From the NCBI RefSeq assembly GCF_034351645.1, contig NZ_CP133782.1, forward strand, positions 5,760,621 to 5,824,620: DNA of 64,000 nt, in the 5' to 3' direction. Below, in pieces: positions 55,402 through 64,000 of the stretch; the first letter of the stretch is position 1; each line of letters opens with the position of its first letter. The position numbers were made by a program, and so were the translations under genes. Under the pieces are notes generated by a model, which saw nothing but the letters and a program-made list of their open reading frames with translations, did no database searches and was not told the origin of the DNA. This stretch comes from Pseudomonas sp. DC1.2 (GTDB lineage: Bacteria > Pseudomonadota > Gammaproteobacteria > Pseudomonadales > Pseudomonadaceae).

Positions 55402-55420
55402 TGTACGTCAGCTGTTTTTT
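55385..55420 (+). terminator. orphan plus-strand Rho-independent terminator
   Basis: A 9-bp perfect stem (55385-55393 with 55406-55414), 12-nt loop, then T6 on the plus strand. Both flanking genes are on the minus strand, so no known gene is ended by it. A short plus-strand RNA is possible. Confidence 0.7.
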
Positions 55421-55427
55421 GCTGTCG

Positions 55428-56921
55428 TTATACCTTCAGCATGCGCCCGGTTTCTTCCAGGTTGATGTGCCAGCTCAGTGCGTCGCGCAGGATGTGTGGG
55501 GTGTGCCCACCGAGTGCGCAGGCGGCGGTGAAGTAATCATCCAGCGCTTGTCGATAATCCGGATGCACACAGTTGTCGATGACTACGCGTGCCCGTTCCC
55601 GCGGCGCCAGGCCGCGCAGGTCGGCCAGGCCGATCTCGGTGACGAGGATGTCGACGTCATGTTCGGTGTGGTCGACGTGGCTGACCATCGGCACCACGCT
55701 GGAAATCGCTCCGCCCTTGGCAATCGACTTGGTGACAAAGATCGACAGGTGCGCATTGCGCGCGAAGTCACCGGAGCCACCGATACCGTTCATCATTCGT
55801 GTGCCGCAGACGTGGGTGGAGTTGACGTTGCCGTACAGATCGAATTCCAGCGCGGTATTGACCGCGATGATACCCAGGCGCCGAACCACTTCCGGGTGGT
55901 TGGATATTTCCTGAGGGCGCAACACCAGCTTGTCTTTGTAATGTTCCAGGTTGCCGAATACGTCAGCGTTGCGCCGGGCCGACAAGGTGATCGAGCTGCC
56001 CGAGGCAAAGCTCAGCTTGCCCGCGTCGATCAGATCGAAGGTCGAATCCTGCAGCACTTCGGAATACATCGTCAGGTCTTCGAACGGAGAGTCAATCAGG
56101 CCGCACATCACTGAATTGGCGATGGTTCCGATGCCGGCCTGTAGCGGGCCAAGCTTGTTCGTCATGCGGCCGGCGGCCACTTCCTGCTTGAAGAAGTCGA
56201 TCAGGTGGTTAGCGATGGCCTGGGTGTCAGTATCCGGCGGGAGCACGGTAGACGGCGAATCGGACTGATTGGTGATCACGATCGCGACGATCTTTTCCGG
56301 CGGTATCGGGATGGCGGTGCTGCCGATACGGTCGTCGACTTTTATCAACGGAATAGGCGTGCGGGTCGGACGGTAAGTCGGGATATAGATGTCGTGCAAC
56401 CCTTCCAGATTCGGGTTATGCGCCAGGTTGATCTCGACGATCACTTGCTTGGCGAAAATCGCAAAGCTGGCCGAGTTGCCTACCGACGTGGTTGGCACGA
56501 TATGACCCTGCTCGGTGATCGCCACGGCTTCAATCACCGCGATGTCCGGCAGTTTGAGCTGCTGGTTGCGCAGCATCTCCACGGTTTCCGAAAGATGCTG
56601 ATCGATGAACATGACCTCGCCAGCGTTGATCGCTTTGCGTAGCGTGCTATCGACCTGGAACGGCATGCGTCGCGACAGGACACCGGCTTCAGTGAGCTGC
56701 TTATCGAGGTCGTTGCCCAGGCTGGCGCCGGTCATCAGAGTGATTTTCAGCGGGGTGGTCTTGGCGCGCTCGGCCAGTGCGTGCGGCACGGCCTTGGCTT
56801 CACCGGCGCGGGTGAAGCCGCTCATGCCGACGGTCATTCCGTCGTGAATCAGAGCAGCAGCCTCGGCGGCGCTCATCACCTTATCTAACAACGAAGGCAA
56901 GCGGATACGATCACGGTACAT
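55428..56921 (-). CDS. acetyl-CoA hydrolase/succinate:acetate CoA-transferase family protein
   Basis: 497 residues. GMTVGMSGFTRAGEAKAVP near the N-terminus; the class I CoA-transferase glycine loop GIGGSGDF (about 385) and catalytic Glu region (VNTALEFDLYGNVNS, about 355). Similar in length and layout to AarC/Cat1, which swap CoA between succinate and acetate. PA5445 is the counterpart. Whether it acts as transferase or hydrolase cannot be told by eye. Confidence 0.9.
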   Translation of the reverse strand: MYRDRIRLPSLLDKVMSAAEAAALIHDGMTVGMSGFTRAGEAKAVPHALAERAKTTPLKITLMTGASLGNDLDKQLTEAGVLSRRMPFQVDSTLRKAINAGEVMFIDQHLSETVEMLRNQQLKLPDIAVIEAVAITEQGHIVPTTSVGNSASFAIFAKQVIVEINLAHNPNLEGLHDIYIPTYRPTRTPIPLIKVDDRIGSTAIPIPPEKIVAIVITNQSDSPSTVLPPDTDTQAIANHLIDFFKQEVAAGRMTNKLGPLQAGIGTIANSVMCGLIDSPFEDLTMYSEVLQDSTFDLIDAGKLSFASGSSITLSARRNADVFGNLEHYKDKLVLRPQEISNHPEVVRRLGIIAVNTALEFDLYGNVNSTHVCGTRMMNGIGGSGDFARNAHLSIFVTKSIAKGGAISSVVPMVSHVDHTEHDVDILVTEIGLADLRGLAPRERARVVIDNCVHPDYRQALDDYFTAACALGGHTPHILRDALSWHINLEETGRMLKV

Positions 56922-57045
56922 GGATTGTTATCTCGGGCAACGGAAGCAAGATGCGCAGTCTAGTGATTTCAAAAACATTCGTCCCGCTACCATGGTCGAA
57001 TGCCAAACCCTCATTTAGAGCCTTTGGTCGGCTTTCACCGAGCAT

Positions 57046-57077
57046 AAAAAAACCCCAGCCTACTAAAGGCTGAGGTT
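57046..57077 (-). terminator. Rho-independent terminator of the pnt operon
   Basis: A 10-bp stem (57051-57060 with 57068-57077) with one G-U pair on the minus strand, 7-nt loop, followed by T7 (57052-57046). It lies 24 nt after the pntB stop. Confidence 0.9.
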
Positions 57078-57101
57078 TTGGGTCTTGCGTTGGAGCAGGT
57101 T

Positions 57102-58538
57102 TTACTCGATGGCTTTGACCATGTCTTCGATAACTTTCTTGGCGTCGCCGAAGACCATCATTGTTTTGTCGAGGTAGAACAGTTCGTTGTCGAGACCGGC
57201 ATAACCGCTGGCCATCGAACGCTTGTTGACGATGATGGTCTTGGCCTTGAACGCTTCCAGGATCGGCATGCCGGCAATCGGTGATTTTGGATCATTCTTC
57301 GCAGCCGGGTTGACCACATCGTTAGCGCCGAGTACCAGCACCACGTCGGCCTGACCGAACTCGGAGTTGATGTCTTCCATCTCGAATACCTGGTCGTAAG
57401 GTACTTCGGCCTCGGCCAGCAATACGTTCATGTGCCCAGGCATTCGGCCGGCAACCGGGTGGATCGCGTATTTTACCGTGATGCCGCGATGGGTCAGCTT
57501 CTCGGTCAGCTCCTTGAGCGCGTGCTGCGCGCGGGCCACCGCCAGGCCGTAGCCGGGAACAATGATCACGGTGTCGGCGTTGGTCAGTAGGAAGGTCGCG
57601 TCGTCAGCCGAGCCGGACTTCACCGGTCGGGCTTCTTTAGAGCCGGCAGGGCCCGCCGTGTCTGCCGTATTACCAAAGCCGCCGAGTAATACATTAAAGA
57701 AGGAGCGGTTCATCGCCTTGCACATGATGTACGAGAGGATCGCGCCGCTTGAGCCCACCAGCGAGCCGGCAATGATCAACATCGAGTTGTTCAGCGAAAA
57801 GCCGATACCCGCCGCTGCCCAGCCGGAGTAGCTGTTGAGCATCGACACCACCACCGGCATGTCCGCGCCGCCTATCGGGATGATGATCAGGACGCCCAAC
57901 ACGAAGGCCAGAGCCAGCATCGCCGCGAAGGCATTGAGGTTGCCGGTCAGCATGAACGTAAGGCCTAGCGCCAGAGTGGCCAGGCCCAACACCAGGTTCA
58001 ACTTGTGTTGACCGCCGAACTGTACCGGTGCGCCCTGGAACAGACGAAACTTGTACTTGCCCGACAGCTTGCCAAACGCGATCACCGATCCGGAAAAGGT
58101 AATTGCACCGATGGCAGCGCCGAGGAACAGTTCCAGGCGGTTGCCGGCAGGAATCGAGTCGCCCAGCTGTTTAACGATGCCCAGCGATTGCGGCTCAACG
58201 ACAGCGGCGATCGCAATAAACACGGCAGCCAAGCCAATCATGCTGTGCATGAACGCGACCAGTTCCGGCATCTTGGTCATTTCAACGCGTTTGGCCATGA
58301 TCGAACCAGCGGTGCCGCCGACCAGCAAGCCAACGATGACGTAGCCGATCCCTGCGGTGGCCAGCTCAGCGCCCAGCTTATAGATGAGGCCGACAGTGGT
58401 GAGTATCGCCAGACCCATACCAAGCATGCCGAACAGGTTGCCGCGTCGTGACGTAGTCGGGTGCGACAGGCCTTTGAGGGCCTGGATAAAGCAGATCGAC
58501 GCGATCAAGTAGAGCGTCGTGACAAGGTTCATGCTCAT
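57102..58538 (-). CDS. pntB: NAD(P) transhydrogenase beta subunit
   Basis: 478 residues. Membrane domain of about nine helices (1-260), then the NADP-binding domain III (VIIVPGYGLAVARAQH with GYGLAVA, GRMPGHMNVLLAEA, VLVLGANDVVNPAA). Couples the proton gradient to NADPH formation with PntA. The start overlaps the small alpha subunit by TAATG. Confidence 0.97.
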   Translation of the reverse strand: MSMNLVTTLYLIASICFIQALKGLSHPTTSRRGNLFGMLGMGLAILTTVGLIYKLGAELATAGIGYVIVGLLVGGTAGSIMAKRVEMTKMPELVAFMHSMIGLAAVFIAIAAVVEPQSLGIVKQLGDSIPAGNRLELFLGAAIGAITFSGSVIAFGKLSGKYKFRLFQGAPVQFGGQHKLNLVLGLATLALGLTFMLTGNLNAFAAMLALAFVLGVLIIIPIGGADMPVVVSMLNSYSGWAAAGIGFSLNNSMLIIAGSLVGSSGAILSYIMCKAMNRSFFNVLLGGFGNTADTAGPAGSKEARPVKSGSADDATFLLTNADTVIIVPGYGLAVARAQHALKELTEKLTHRGITVKYAIHPVAGRMPGHMNVLLAEAEVPYDQVFEMEDINSEFGQADVVLVLGANDVVNPAAKNDPKSPIAGMPILEAFKAKTIIVNKRSMASGYAGLDNELFYLDKTMMVFGDAKKVIEDMVKAIE

Positions 58539-58861
58539 TACTTGGGCGCCTCTTCTTTTGCGACTTTCGGGGCTTTTTTCTTGAACATCTCAAGCATTCT
58601 GCGGGTGACCAGGAAGCCACCAAACACATTCACTGCCGCCAGAGCCACCGCCAGGGTGCCCATGGTTTTGCCCAGCGGCGTCACGGTCAGAGCCGCGGCG
58701 AGCATTGCGCCGACGATCACGATTGCCGAGATCGCGTTGGTCACTGCCATCAACGGCGTGTGCAGCGCAGGTGTGACGTTCCAGACCACGTGATAACCGA
58801 CATAAATCGCCAGCACGAAGATGATCAGGTTGTAGATACCGGGGGAGATAAGCTCTTCCAT
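58538..58861 (-). CDS. pntAB: NAD(P) transhydrogenase alpha subunit, membrane part
   Basis: 107 residues with about three membrane helices ([24 protein letters not shown] is the conserved segment). In this operon the alpha subunit is split into two genes, as in Pseudomonas and alphaproteobacteria. 1-nt overlap with pntB. Confidence 0.95.
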   Translation of the reverse strand: MEELISPGIYNLIIFVLAIYVGYHVVWNVTPALHTPLMAVTNAISAIVIVGAMLAAALTVTPLGKTMGTLAVALAAVNVFGGFLVTRRMLEMFKKKAPKVAKEEAPK

Positions 58862-58876
58862 CGTCTGAGTCCCTGC

Positions 58877-59998
58877 TTAGGCGTTTTTGCGGATGACTTG
58901 GCCGTCGCGGCACATCAGGCACGCGGCGACGATGTCGTCTTCTAGGTTCACTTCGAACTGGCCTTCTTTGTTGAAGACCAGCTTCAGGAAGTCCAGCAGG
59001 TTTCGGGCGTAGAGCGCCGAGGCGTCTGCCGCAACTTCACCGGCCAAGTTGGTCGGACCGCAAATAGTCACGCCATTTGCAACGACCACCTGATCGGCCA
59101 CCGTCAACGGGCAGTTGCCACCTTGGGCGGCGGCGAGGTCAATGACCACCGAGCCGGGCTTCATCTGCGCCACCGTTTCGGCGCTCAACAGCGTCGGCGC
59201 CTTGCGGCCCGGGATCAGTGCCGTGGTGATGACAATGTCAGCCTGCTTGGCGCGCTCATGCACGGCCAGTGCCTGACGTTGCATCCAGCTCGCTGGCATT
59301 GGTCGCGCGTAACCACCGACACCGACGGCGCATTCGCGCTCTTCGTCAGTCTCGTAAGGCACGTCGACGAACTTGGCGCCGAGCGATTCGATCTGCTCTT
59401 TTACGGCTGGACGCACGTCAGACGCTTCTATCACGGCACCCAGACGTTTCGCTGTAGCGATCGCCTGCAAACCAGCGACGCCGGCGCCGAGAATCAGCAC
59501 GCGCGCCGCTTTCACGGTGCCTGCGGCGGTCATCAGCATCGGCATGAAGCGCGGGTAGTGATGGGCGGCGAGCAGCACGGATTTGTAACCGGCAATGTTC
59601 GCTTGCGAGGACAGCACATCCAGGCTCTGCGCGCGGGAGGTGCGTGGCGCGGCTTCCAGCGCGAACGCGGTAATGCCGCACTCGGCCAGCTTTGCGATGG
59701 TTTCATTGCTGAACGGGTTGAGCATGCCCACCACAACGGTGCCGCTTTTAATCAGCGCCAGCTCGCTGTCGCTGGGAGCGACCACCTTGAGAATCAGATC
59801 GGCACCAAACGCATCGTCGGCATTGCCAATGGTTGCGCCTGCCGCTTCATAAGCACTGTCGACAACACTGGCTTTGATGCCGGCGCCTCTCTGTACAGTG
59901 ACTTTATGACCTTGGCCGATCAGCTTTTTGATGGTTTCCGGGGTTGCAGCAACCCGTGTTTCACCCGTCTGGGTTTCGAGAGGAACACCAATGTGCAC
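58877..59998 (-). CDS. pntAA: NAD(P) transhydrogenase alpha subunit, NAD-binding part
   Basis: 373 residues from GTG 59998, preceded by AGGAG 8 nt upstream; the frame extends to 60130 without a good site. Alanine-dehydrogenase-like domain I: IGVPLETQTGETRVAATPET (N-terminus), VLILGAGVAGLQAIATAKRLGA (NAD fold), TALIPGRKAP. Binds NADH for hydride transfer to domain III. First gene of pntAA-pntAB-pntB. Confidence 0.96.
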   Translation of the reverse strand: MHIGVPLETQTGETRVAATPETIKKLIGQGHKVTVQRGAGIKASVVDSAYEAAGATIGNADDAFGADLILKVVAPSDSELALIKSGTVVVGMLNPFSNETIAKLAECGITAFALEAAPRTSRAQSLDVLSSQANIAGYKSVLLAAHHYPRFMPMLMTAAGTVKAARVLILGAGVAGLQAIATAKRLGAVIEASDVRPAVKEQIESLGAKFVDVPYETDEERECAVGVGGYARPMPASWMQRQALAVHERAKQADIVITTALIPGRKAPTLLSAETVAQMKPGSVVIDLAAAQGGNCPLTVADQVVVANGVTICGPTNLAGEVAADASALYARNLLDFLKLVFNKEGQFEVNLEDDIVAACLMCRDGQVIRKNA

Positions 59999-60179
59999 GT
60001 CAAATCTCCTGCGTGATCTTGTTGAGTAAACCCAGGCACTACGGATGGTGCAACTGGGGGGCCGATCAGCACGGTCCCGCCAAATCCGGGCGGGGCGCGG
60101 CATTTTGCAGGCGAACTTTGTGGCCTTCAAGCGATTATGATGCGTGACGGAAAATTAACTACAAGTCACCCTGTGACTA

Positions 60180-60430
60180 AATGTCGCAACTAACTCGTAT
60201 TATTCCTTCCGATCCTTGATTTATATGAGATTTTTCGAAAATTTAAAAATTAATACATCGGCATGGTGAATAAAGCGTCATCGCTATGAAGTAGTGCTCA
60301 AAGCCACGTCTCTAGGTACTTGTGGAACATTTTTGCTGCATGTCAGTACAGTTCATAAAATGCGACATATACGTATATCTGTAGTGTTTCAATTTAATTG
60401 ACTACAGAGTTAATAAATTGACTACGGTCC
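60180..60430. other. AT-rich intergenic stretch with a palindrome and a direct repeat
   Basis: Between pntAA and gcdR (432 bp). It is clearly richer in A and T than its surroundings. ATATACGTATAT (60367-60378) is a perfect 12-bp palindrome. AATTGACTAC occurs twice, at 60396-60405 and 60416-60425, a 20-bp direct repeat just after the gcdR stop. No gene is visible. A weak pnt promoter may lie near 60134-60164. Confidence 0.5.
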
Positions 60431-61330
60431 TTATAATTCGCGGCTGTAGCCCTGTGCTTGACTAACCAGCCAATCGCGAAATGCCCGCAAAGAGGCTGAC
60501 GCTACCTTTCGTTCTGGAATTATCAGGTAATAGGCCTTGATGCTGGAAAGTGCCTGAGGGTTGGCAATCACTAAGCGCTTCTCCGTCAGTTCACGTTGAA
60601 TCAGGAACGGTGGGATCAGTGCGACGCCCATGTCGTGCATGGCCGCCTGGGCGAGCATGGAGAATAGCTCGTAGCGTGGGCCTGTCATGTCGCGGGGGAC
60701 ATTCAGGCTCTGCGCATTGAACCATTGGCGCCAAGCGTAAGGACGGGTAGTTTGTTGTAGCAGTGGCAGTTCAGCGATGTCAGTGGCTGTCAGGGTTGTC
60801 ATTTGCTTCAGTAGGGCGGGGCTGCACACCGGCATCGGATTCTCACCCATCAATCGGTGGGATTCGGTACCCGACCAGTCCGCATCACCGAAATAGATCG
60901 CGGCATCGAACTCGGTATCGGCGAACAGAAACGGCCTTGTGCGGTTGGTAAGGTTGACGGTCACTTCCGGGTGTTTGTGTTGGAAGTCCTTGAGGCGAGG
61001 CAGCAGCCACTGTGTGCCGAAGGTCGGTACGACCGCCAGTTCGATAACGTTGGCCCCTTGTTGGCCCATGACTGACAGGGTGTCCCGTTCAACCGCGTCG
61101 AGTTGTGTGGCTACCCTCCGGCTGTAGGAAAGCCCTGCTTCTGTGAGCTTAACGCCACGTCTTGAGCGTCGGAACAATTCGACACTCAGAAAATCTTCAA
61201 GACTGGCGATCTGTCTGCAGATCGCTCCTTGGGTGAGCGAAAGTTCCTGAGCGGCCTTGGTAAAGCTCTCGTGACGTGCGGCAGCTTCAAAACTGATCAG
61301 GGCAGTTGTGCTGGGGATTTTCCTGCGCAT
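60431..61330 (-). CDS. gcdR: LysR-type regulator of glutarate catabolism, GcdR-like
   Basis: 299 residues from ATG 61330 (MRRKIPSTTALISFEAAARH). N-terminal HTH (FTKAAQELSLTQGAICRQIASLEDFL, about 23-48) and a LysR effector domain. Divergent from gcdH-gcdG across 158 bp, the arrangement known for GcdR, which activates gcdHG with glutarate. Family certain; effector inferred. Confidence 0.9.
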   Translation of the reverse strand: MRRKIPSTTALISFEAAARHESFTKAAQELSLTQGAICRQIASLEDFLSVELFRRSRRGVKLTEAGLSYSRRVATQLDAVERDTLSVMGQQGANVIELAVVPTFGTQWLLPRLKDFQHKHPEVTVNLTNRTRPFLFADTEFDAAIYFGDADWSGTESHRLMGENPMPVCSPALLKQMTTLTATDIAELPLLQQTTRPYAWRQWFNAQSLNVPRDMTGPRYELFSMLAQAAMHDMGVALIPPFLIQRELTEKRLVIANPQALSSIKAYYLIIPERKVASASLRAFRDWLVSQAQGYSREL

Positions 61331-61488
61331 GTACGTGAACCTCACTGATGCTTCTTGCTCATGAGCATCTAGCGATGCTTCGGAGTGAGAAATTAGCACA
61401 ACAGTATGCTAAATCCTCGTTTGTCGAGACGACGGACCGCGCCTAGGATCAGTCAACGTTATTTGACCTGATTCGAGAGGACTCACTC

Positions 61489-62670
61489 ATGGGTGGTAAA
61501 GCTAGCTTCAATTGGATCGACCCACTGTTGTTGGATCAACAGCTCACTGAAGAAGAACGCATGATTCGTGACACCGCCGAGCAATTCGCTCAGCAGAAGT
61601 TAGCGCCGCGCGTTCTTGAGGCTTTCCGCCATGAAAAGACTGACCCAGCGATCTTCCGCGAGATGGGGGAAGTGGGTTTACTGGGTGCCACCATTCCTGA
61701 GCAGTACGGTGGTAGTGGCTTGAGTTATGTCAGTTATGGACTGATCGCCCGTGAAGTCGAGCGCGTCGACTCAGGCTATCGCTCTATGATGAGCGTGCAG
61801 TCTTCTCTGGTGATGGTGCCGATCAATGAATTCGGGACCGAAGCTCAGAAACAGAAGTACCTGCCGAAACTGGCCTCGGGGGAATGGATTGGTTGCTTCG
61901 GTTTGACGGAGCCTGATCATGGTTCTGATCCGGGAGCGATGATTACTCGCGCACGAAAAGTGGACGGCGGTTACAGCCTCACTGGCAGCAAAATGTGGAT
62001 CACCAACAGCCCGATCGCTGACGTTTTCGTCGTATGGGGCAAGGATGATGCCGGGGATATCCGTGGCTTCGTGCTGGAGAAGGGGTGGAAAGGCCTGAGC
62101 GCTCCGGCGATTCACGGCAAGGTCGGTCTGCGCGCGTCCATCACTGGCGAGATCGTCATGGACAACGTGTTTGTCCCTGAAGAGAACATCTTCCCGGATG
62201 TCCGCGGTTTGAAAGGCCCTTTTACCTGTCTCAACTCTGCACGCTACGGCATTTCCTGGGGAGCGTTGGGCGCTGCCGAGTTTTGCTGGCACACCGCTCG
62301 CCAGTACACCCTTGATCGTCATCAGTTCGGTCGTCCTTTGGCGGCTACTCAGTTGATCCAGAAGAAGCTGGCCGATATGCAGACTGAAATCACTCTGGCG
62401 CTGCAAGGTTGCCTGCGTCTGGGGCGTATGAAAGATGAAGGCACTGCGGCGGTTGAAATCACTTCGATCATGAAGCGTAACTCCTGCGGTAAGTCGCTAG
62501 ATATCGCACGCATGGCTCGGGACATGCTGGGCGGCAACGGGATCTCTGATGAGTTTGGCGTCGCGCGTCACCTCGTCAACTTGGAGGTGGTGAATACCTA
62601 TGAGGGCACCCATGACGTTCATGCGCTGATTCTGGGTCGCGCCCAGACCGGTATCCAGGCGTTCTATTAA
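61489..62670 (+). CDS. gcdH: glutaryl-CoA dehydrogenase
   Basis: 393 residues, acyl-CoA dehydrogenase fold. FAD segment [17 protein letters not shown] (about 140), WITNSP; catalytic Glu in [18 protein letters not shown] (about Glu369). Oxidises and decarboxylates glutaryl-CoA to crotonyl-CoA in lysine/glutarate breakdown. 13 nt before the CoA-transferase gene. Confidence 0.97.
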   Translation: MGGKASFNWIDPLLLDQQLTEEERMIRDTAEQFAQQKLAPRVLEAFRHEKTDPAIFREMGEVGLLGATIPEQYGGSGLSYVSYGLIAREVERVDSGYRSMMSVQSSLVMVPINEFGTEAQKQKYLPKLASGEWIGCFGLTEPDHGSDPGAMITRARKVDGGYSLTGSKMWITNSPIADVFVVWGKDDAGDIRGFVLEKGWKGLSAPAIHGKVGLRASITGEIVMDNVFVPEENIFPDVRGLKGPFTCLNSARYGISWGALGAAEFCWHTARQYTLDRHQFGRPLAATQLIQKKLADMQTEITLALQGCLRLGRMKDEGTAAVEITSIMKRNSCGKSLDIARMARDMLGGNGISDEFGVARHLVNLEVVNTYEGTHDVHALILGRAQTGIQAFY

Positions 62671-62683
62671 TAGGAGAGCGACC

Positions 62684-63904
62684 ATGGGCGCGCTATCGCA
62701 TCTACGGGTACTGGATTTGTCTCGGGTGCTAGCCGGGCCTTGGGCCGGGCAGGTCCTGGCGGATCTGGGTGCTGAAGTGATTAAAGTTGAGCGCCCGGGC
62801 AAGGGGGACGACACGCGTGCCTGGGGGCCGCCCTTCCTTAAAGACGCTTATGGTGAGAACACCAGCGAAGCGGCTTACTACCTGTCGGCCAATCGTAACA
62901 AGCAATCAGTGACCATCGATTTTACGCGGCCTGAAGGGCAGAAGCTGGTGCGCGATCTTGCCGCCAAGTCAGACATCCTGATCGAGAACTTTAAGGTCGG
63001 CGGGTTGGAGGCTTATGGATTGGATTATGAGTCGCTGAAGGCGATCAATCCGAATCTGATTTATTGCTCTATCACCGGGTTTGGTCAGACGGGTCCTTAC
63101 GCTAAGCGCGCGGGTTATGACTTCATGATCCAAGGGCTGGGCGGGTTGATGAGTCTGACGGGGCGACCTGAAGGTGATGAGGGGGCGGGGCCGGTGAAAG
63201 TCGGCGTAGCGCTGACGGACATTTTGACGGGGCTTTATTCCGCGGTGGCGATTCTCGCGGCGTTGGCGCATCGGGATCATGACGGTGGCGGTCAGCATAT
63301 CGATATGGCATTGCTGGACGTGCAGGTAGCGTGTCTGGCTAATCAGGCGATGAACTACCTGACGACAGGCGATGCGCCGAAGCGCCTAGGGAATGCCCAT
63401 CCGAACATCGTTCCTTATCAGGATTTTCCTACGGCAGATGGAGACTTCATCCTGACCGTGGGTAACGATAGTCAGTTCCGAAAATTTGCCGAGGTCGCCG
63501 GGCAGCCGCAGTGGGCGGATGATCCGCGTTTTGCGACCAATACGCTAAGAGTTGCCAATCGCGTGATGTTGATTCCGCTGATTCGCCAGGCAACGGTCTT
63601 CAAGACGACAGCTGAGTGGGTTGTGCAATTGGAGAGGGCGGGAGTGCCTTGCGGGCCAATTAATGACTTGGCACAGGTGTTTGCTGATCCTCAAGTTCGG
63701 GCGCGTGGACTGTCTATCGAGCTGCCTCATGTACTGGCGGGGATGGTGCCTCAGGTAGCCAGTCCGATTCGTCTGTCCGAGACTCCTGTGGAGTACCGAA
63801 ATGCGCCTCCTTTGTTGGGGGAGAACACGCTGGAAGTTTTGCAGCGGGTTTTGGGTCTGGATGCTTGTGCAGTGGCTATTTTTAAGGAGACTGGGGTGCT
63901 CTGA
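62684..63904 (+). CDS. gcdG: CaiB/BaiF family CoA-transferase, succinyl-CoA:glutarate type
   Basis: 406 residues of the class III CoA-transferase family. RVLDLSRVLAGPWAGQVLADLGAEVIKVE at the N-terminus and catalytic Asp in IDMALLDVQVACLANQ (about 205-220 region; Asp after HI). It activates glutarate to glutaryl-CoA for GcdH. Assigned by pairing with gcdH. Confidence 0.92.
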   Translation: MGALSHLRVLDLSRVLAGPWAGQVLADLGAEVIKVERPGKGDDTRAWGPPFLKDAYGENTSEAAYYLSANRNKQSVTIDFTRPEGQKLVRDLAAKSDILIENFKVGGLEAYGLDYESLKAINPNLIYCSITGFGQTGPYAKRAGYDFMIQGLGGLMSLTGRPEGDEGAGPVKVGVALTDILTGLYSAVAILAALAHRDHDGGGQHIDMALLDVQVACLANQAMNYLTTGDAPKRLGNAHPNIVPYQDFPTADGDFILTVGNDSQFRKFAEVAGQPQWADDPRFATNTLRVANRVMLIPLIRQATVFKTTAEWVVQLERAGVPCGPINDLAQVFADPQVRARGLSIELPHVLAGMVPQVASPIRLSETPVEYRNAPPLLGENTLEVLQRVLGLDACAVAIFKETGVL

Positions 63905-63913
63905 GGATTCCTC

Positions 63914-63948
63914 CTATATAGAAGGCGTGGTTTTGCTCTTCTATATAG
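63914..63948. repeat. 11-bp perfect inverted repeat downstream of gcdG
   Basis: CTATATAGAAG (63914-63924) and CTTCTATATAG (63938-63948) around a 13-nt loop, starting 10 nt after the stop. No T run follows; a second small hairpin AGGCCG/CGGCCT (63959-63975) comes next. Probably a transcription end or processing structure. Confidence 0.55.
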
Positions 63949-64000
63949 AGAGCCGGTGAGGCCGTTTTCCGGCCTTCTGCACGTTATTGATAGAAAAGCG

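Noticed and set aside
63914..63948. Inverted repeat considered as an insertion-sequence end
   Set aside because: No transposase, no target duplication and both arms lie within 35 bp.
1..64000. Search for a defence, toxin-antitoxin, phage or secretion system
   Set aside because: Gene content is core metabolism throughout with conserved order; no toxin pairs, restriction genes, integrases or phage structural genes are visible.

Overview
The window looks like a chromosomal segment of a fluorescent-group Pseudomonas. Gene content and order match, from general knowledge, the P. aeruginosa blocks PA5487-PA5505 (dgcH, dsbA, cc4, engB, polA, thrB, znu, met) and PA0102-PA0114 (carbonic anhydrase, SulP, cox cluster), followed by the trpI-trpBA, pnt and gcd regions. 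Nearly everything is housekeeping or core metabolism. I see no prophage, insertion sequence, CRISPR array, rRNA or tRNA.

Layout. 1-4000: redox and signalling genes on the minus strand (N-terminal part of a GGDEF-type protein, an EEP-fold hydrolase, dsbA, cytochromes c4 and c5-like). 4148-8225: engB, an ErsA-like small RNA, polA and a small secreted protein. 8285-13112: thrB, then a divergent zinc-uptake block (znuA against zur-znuC-znuB) and a lipoprotein. 13224-18221: catalase katE and the metNIQ methionine importer. 18250-26834: a complete aa3/caa3-type cytochrome c oxidase locus (coxB, ctaD, ctaG, coxC, SURF1, ctaA, cyoE, sco) with one small gene on the opposite strand. 27206-30318: a conserved unknown gene, a SulP transporter and a beta-carbonic anhydrase. 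30562-31513: a decayed radical SAM gene. 31583-35433: a three-subunit membrane-bound gluconate dehydrogenase. 35740-43396: a TpbA-like periplasmic phosphatase, two paralogous M3 oligopeptidases, yheV, a gamma-carbonic-anhydrase-like protein, a HAD phosphatase and a lipoprotein peptidase. 43456-47598: small envelope and stress genes (paired lipoproteins, two DUF1161 proteins, OsmC, a LLM flavoprotein, dodecin, DUF883). 47595-50633: trpI and trpBA. 50756-55108: an RcnB-like protein, a DUF4105 protein with three DUF2388 paralogs, and two DUF1127 genes. 55428-59998: an acetate CoA-transferase and the pnt transhydrogenase. 60431-63904: glutarate catabolism (gcdR, gcdH, gcdG).

How the parts fit together. 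The oxidase locus carries all the assembly factors needed for CuA, CuB and heme a. The periplasmic cytochromes c4 and c5-like are possible electron donors. Gluconate dehydrogenase also feeds electrons into the respiratory chain. Zur probably silences the znu genes when zinc is replete. Several adjacent genes overlap by ATGA, TAATG or TGATG, indicating tight operons (zur-znuC, metN-metI, cyoE-sco, the gluconate dehydrogenase genes, prlC-yheV, trpB-trpA, pntAB-pntB).

The points most worth a second look are non-coding or degenerate: the ErsA-like RNA with an AlgU-type promoter, a repeat-rich control region with an orphan plus-strand terminator at 55190-55420, the radical SAM pseudogene, an AT-rich repeat region at 60180-60425, and REP-like palindromes. 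I did not find a convincing undescribed multi-gene system.
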